From: Flavisolibacter nicotianae
GTDB lineage: Bacteria; Bacteroidota; Bacteroidia; Chitinophagales; Chitinophagaceae
DNA: 64,000 nt
Assembly: GCF_003628535.1 (NCBI RefSeq)
Contig: NZ_RBCI01000007.1
Location: forward strand, 1 to 64,000
Direction of reading: 5' to 3'
A program made the position numbers and the translations under genes. How positions within the stretch are numbered: the first letter of the stretch is position 1; each line of letters opens with the position of its first letter. Positions 62,674 to 64,000 of this stretch are shown piece by piece. Below the pieces are notes generated by a model. It worked only from the letters and a program-made list of their open reading frames with translations. It searched no databases and was not told where the DNA came from.

Positions 62674-63561
62674 ATTTTTCCTTTTTCGTGAAGGTTGAAT
62701 TGCCCGTATAAAGTTGCGTTGTTTCATTTTAATTTGGAAGGGCGAGAACGCCATGATAGCAGGCTGATTGCGCCACATTTCGTAGTCGTGAAGGGAAGTA
62801 AACAGATTTGAATAACAAACTTTGCCCGCCACAACCTGAATTTGCGGATGACGGGTTAGGAAAAGGCCTGGTTTACATAGGGGTCAGAAACAACAAGAGT
62901 TTGAACGACCAAATACTGCAATACAGCCAGTTTCTGTTACTAAAAAACAGAGATGCTGGCAGAACATTGCTTGCAAAATCTTTACAGACGAAAGTTTGAC
63001 AAACCGATTTTCACCAAAAATATTTCAAACATATAACCATGAAGAAGCAAAAATTCTCTCCACTTCGTCTTGCTCTCTTTTTTATAGATCGGTAATTTTT
63101 TGGAAATGAAGCCGCGTTGGACAAATTCAAACAAAATAATTTTGGATTCGCGGCCCAGGCTTCCGCAGTAGCAGTCACCAAAAGACGTATTCGCCAATGT
63201 CACACAATGGGATGGATTGCCCGTGTTCCCGCAGGAGAAAAAGGGGTTGATGTACGAGGCGTCTATCGGTGACAAAAGTTTAGGTATACGTGGTTTAAAT
63301 TTTTGCCTGGAACCATGCTGTTGCATACGGCGTTTACCTGTGCTATGTCCATGTTTCGCAGGGTAGCAGGCTGTATTAAGCAGGTATTTATTTGGAGAGT
63401 TTCTGTTAAATAGTGTTCGGAAAGGAAGAGAATCAGGCAGGCTATGCCGTACGTTTTATTTTGAATTCCTGCCTGGTCAACGAACGCGGGACCATAACAG
63501 AAAGATGCCAGGACAATCAAAAAAAAAGGGCTCATTTCACAGAGCCCTTTTTTCAAGAAAT
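62674..63561. other. long intergenic region
   Basis: About 890 bp with no convincing gene on either strand. Frames up to 114 codons exist (62982-63326 and 63263-63556, minus) but they have poor composition. It ends in the terminator at 63521-63553. Confidence 0.45.
63521..63553 (-). terminator. hairpin terminator
   Basis: On the minus strand AAAAAAGGGCTCTGTG is followed by AATGAGCCCTTTTTTTT. The stem GGGCTC/GAGCCC has A and T flanks on both sides. It sits 9 bp after the stop of the partial gene at 63562. Confidence 0.9.
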
Positions 63562-64000
63562 TTAGTACTCAACGATACCGGACCGTTGATTGCATTTATT
63601 CATCAATTGGAAACGCCAGCGGTAATCGGTGTAATACAATTGCAGACTTTCGGCTGCTGTCTTGCCAGAAACACAATTTTTGCCCAGGTCGATTTCAATC
63701 ACACCGCTGTTTACCGTTCCTGATTTAAGAGAAGCAGAATAGCTGTTGGCGGCGATCGTAAAATTCGGTGCTCCCGGATTCAAAAAATAAAGGCGTGTGG
63801 GATAACAGGTTTGCGATTCATCGCAGGCCCCGAAACCACTACCAATCACTGCGCCGGAGCCGGGTGCCGTAAAACTGACTTGAAAAACGAAATGGCCATT
63901 GGCGTTGCAGGTAATCGTTATTCCATTTATCACCGGTGCATTGGGCGACGAAGGATCGCAGTCTATTGCGGCCGTGAAGGTCAGCGGTGAGCCGGTCACT
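63562..64000 (-). CDS. partial protein, hypothetical (3' end only)
   Basis: At least 145 C-terminal residues; the gene runs off the right edge. It is beta-rich with many Asn, Ser and Gly (GITITCNANGHFVFQVSF, TIAANSYSASLKSGTVNSG) and five or more cysteines (IDCDPSS, GACDESQTCYP, GKNCVSG, NKCNQ). This composition suits an extracytoplasmic protein with disulfides. No signal or family can be judged without the missing 5' part. Confidence 0.6.
   Translation of the reverse strand, partial: VTGSPLTFTAAIDCDPSSPNAPVINGITITCNANGHFVFQVSFTAPGSGAVIGSGFGACDESQTCYPTRLYFLNPGAPNFTIAANSYSASLKSGTVNSGVIEIDLGKNCVSGKTAAESLQLYYTDYRWRFQLMNKCNQRSGIVEY

Noticed and set aside
62982-63556. Two overlapping frames (114 and 97 codons, minus strand)
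   Set aside because: Poor composition, no start signals, and they overlap each other in different frames.

Overview
The window looks like a chromosomal segment of a Bacteroidota bacterium, most probably family Chitinophagaceae (inference). The signs are two secreted proteins with type IX secretion C-terminal domains, many lipoproteins starting Cys-Lys-Lys or similar, almost no Shine-Dalgarno signals, a few TAnnTTTG promoter boxes, and typical Bacteroidota families (DUF4142, ThuA, long Zn-metalloproteases, lmo0937, TMEM175). No plasmid, rRNA or CRISPR features are visible.

Region A, 1-18647, is an accessory, mosaic island. Its right edge is a tRNA-Arg(UCU) gene at 18648-18721, with a tyrosine recombinase reading away from the tRNA 3' end. 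The left edge lies outside the window. Positions 1-5950 hold few intact genes and many remnants: one complete lactonase-like lipoprotein, a 5'-truncated lactonase, an ISL3 transposase N-terminus, a membrane-protein gene with an in-frame stop, and a frameshifted dinB fragment. These sit among three repeat families: a 108-bp direct repeat, tRNA-3'-end-derived repeats, and a covarying palindromic element. Positions 5975-15791 carry a coherent cargo. A metallophosphoesterase and a neutral ceramidase read left; a 1189-residue double-module FAD oxidase, a membrane class III adenylate cyclase and a C-terminally truncated M19-like dipeptidase read right. This cargo lies between two 53-bp direct repeats (52/53 identical) that contain a tRNA T-arm/acceptor sequence. 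A DDE insertion sequence follows at about 15.9-17.2 kb.

Region B, 18722-64000, is ordinary chromosome with mostly short transcription units separated by clear hairpin terminators. It encodes histidine ammonia-lyase, a B12-domain-less methylmalonyl-CoA mutase-type subunit, an IscA-type Fe-S carrier, a ThuA protein and a Zn-metalloprotease. It also has two aldo/keto reductases, a PGM1-type ATP-grasp ligase next to CorA, an SDR, a Zn-alcohol dehydrogenase and a TMEM175 channel. Further on are an M23 peptidase, a dCMP deaminase, a Met-rich secreted protein, a PhyH dioxygenase, an MTA/SAH-nucleosidase-like enzyme, a YhhN protein, an MscS channel, a CinA amidase and many lipoproteins. Several genes are broken: YhhN by an in-frame TGA, a T9SS protein by an in-frame TAG just before the end of its sorting domain, and a lipocalin-sized protein by a one-base frameshift.

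The most unusual features are the double FAD-oxidase gene and its lipid/signalling neighbours, the tRNA-derived direct repeats around them, and the palindromic repeats whose stems show compensatory changes. All calls come from reading the sequence and known family motifs; no database search was run.
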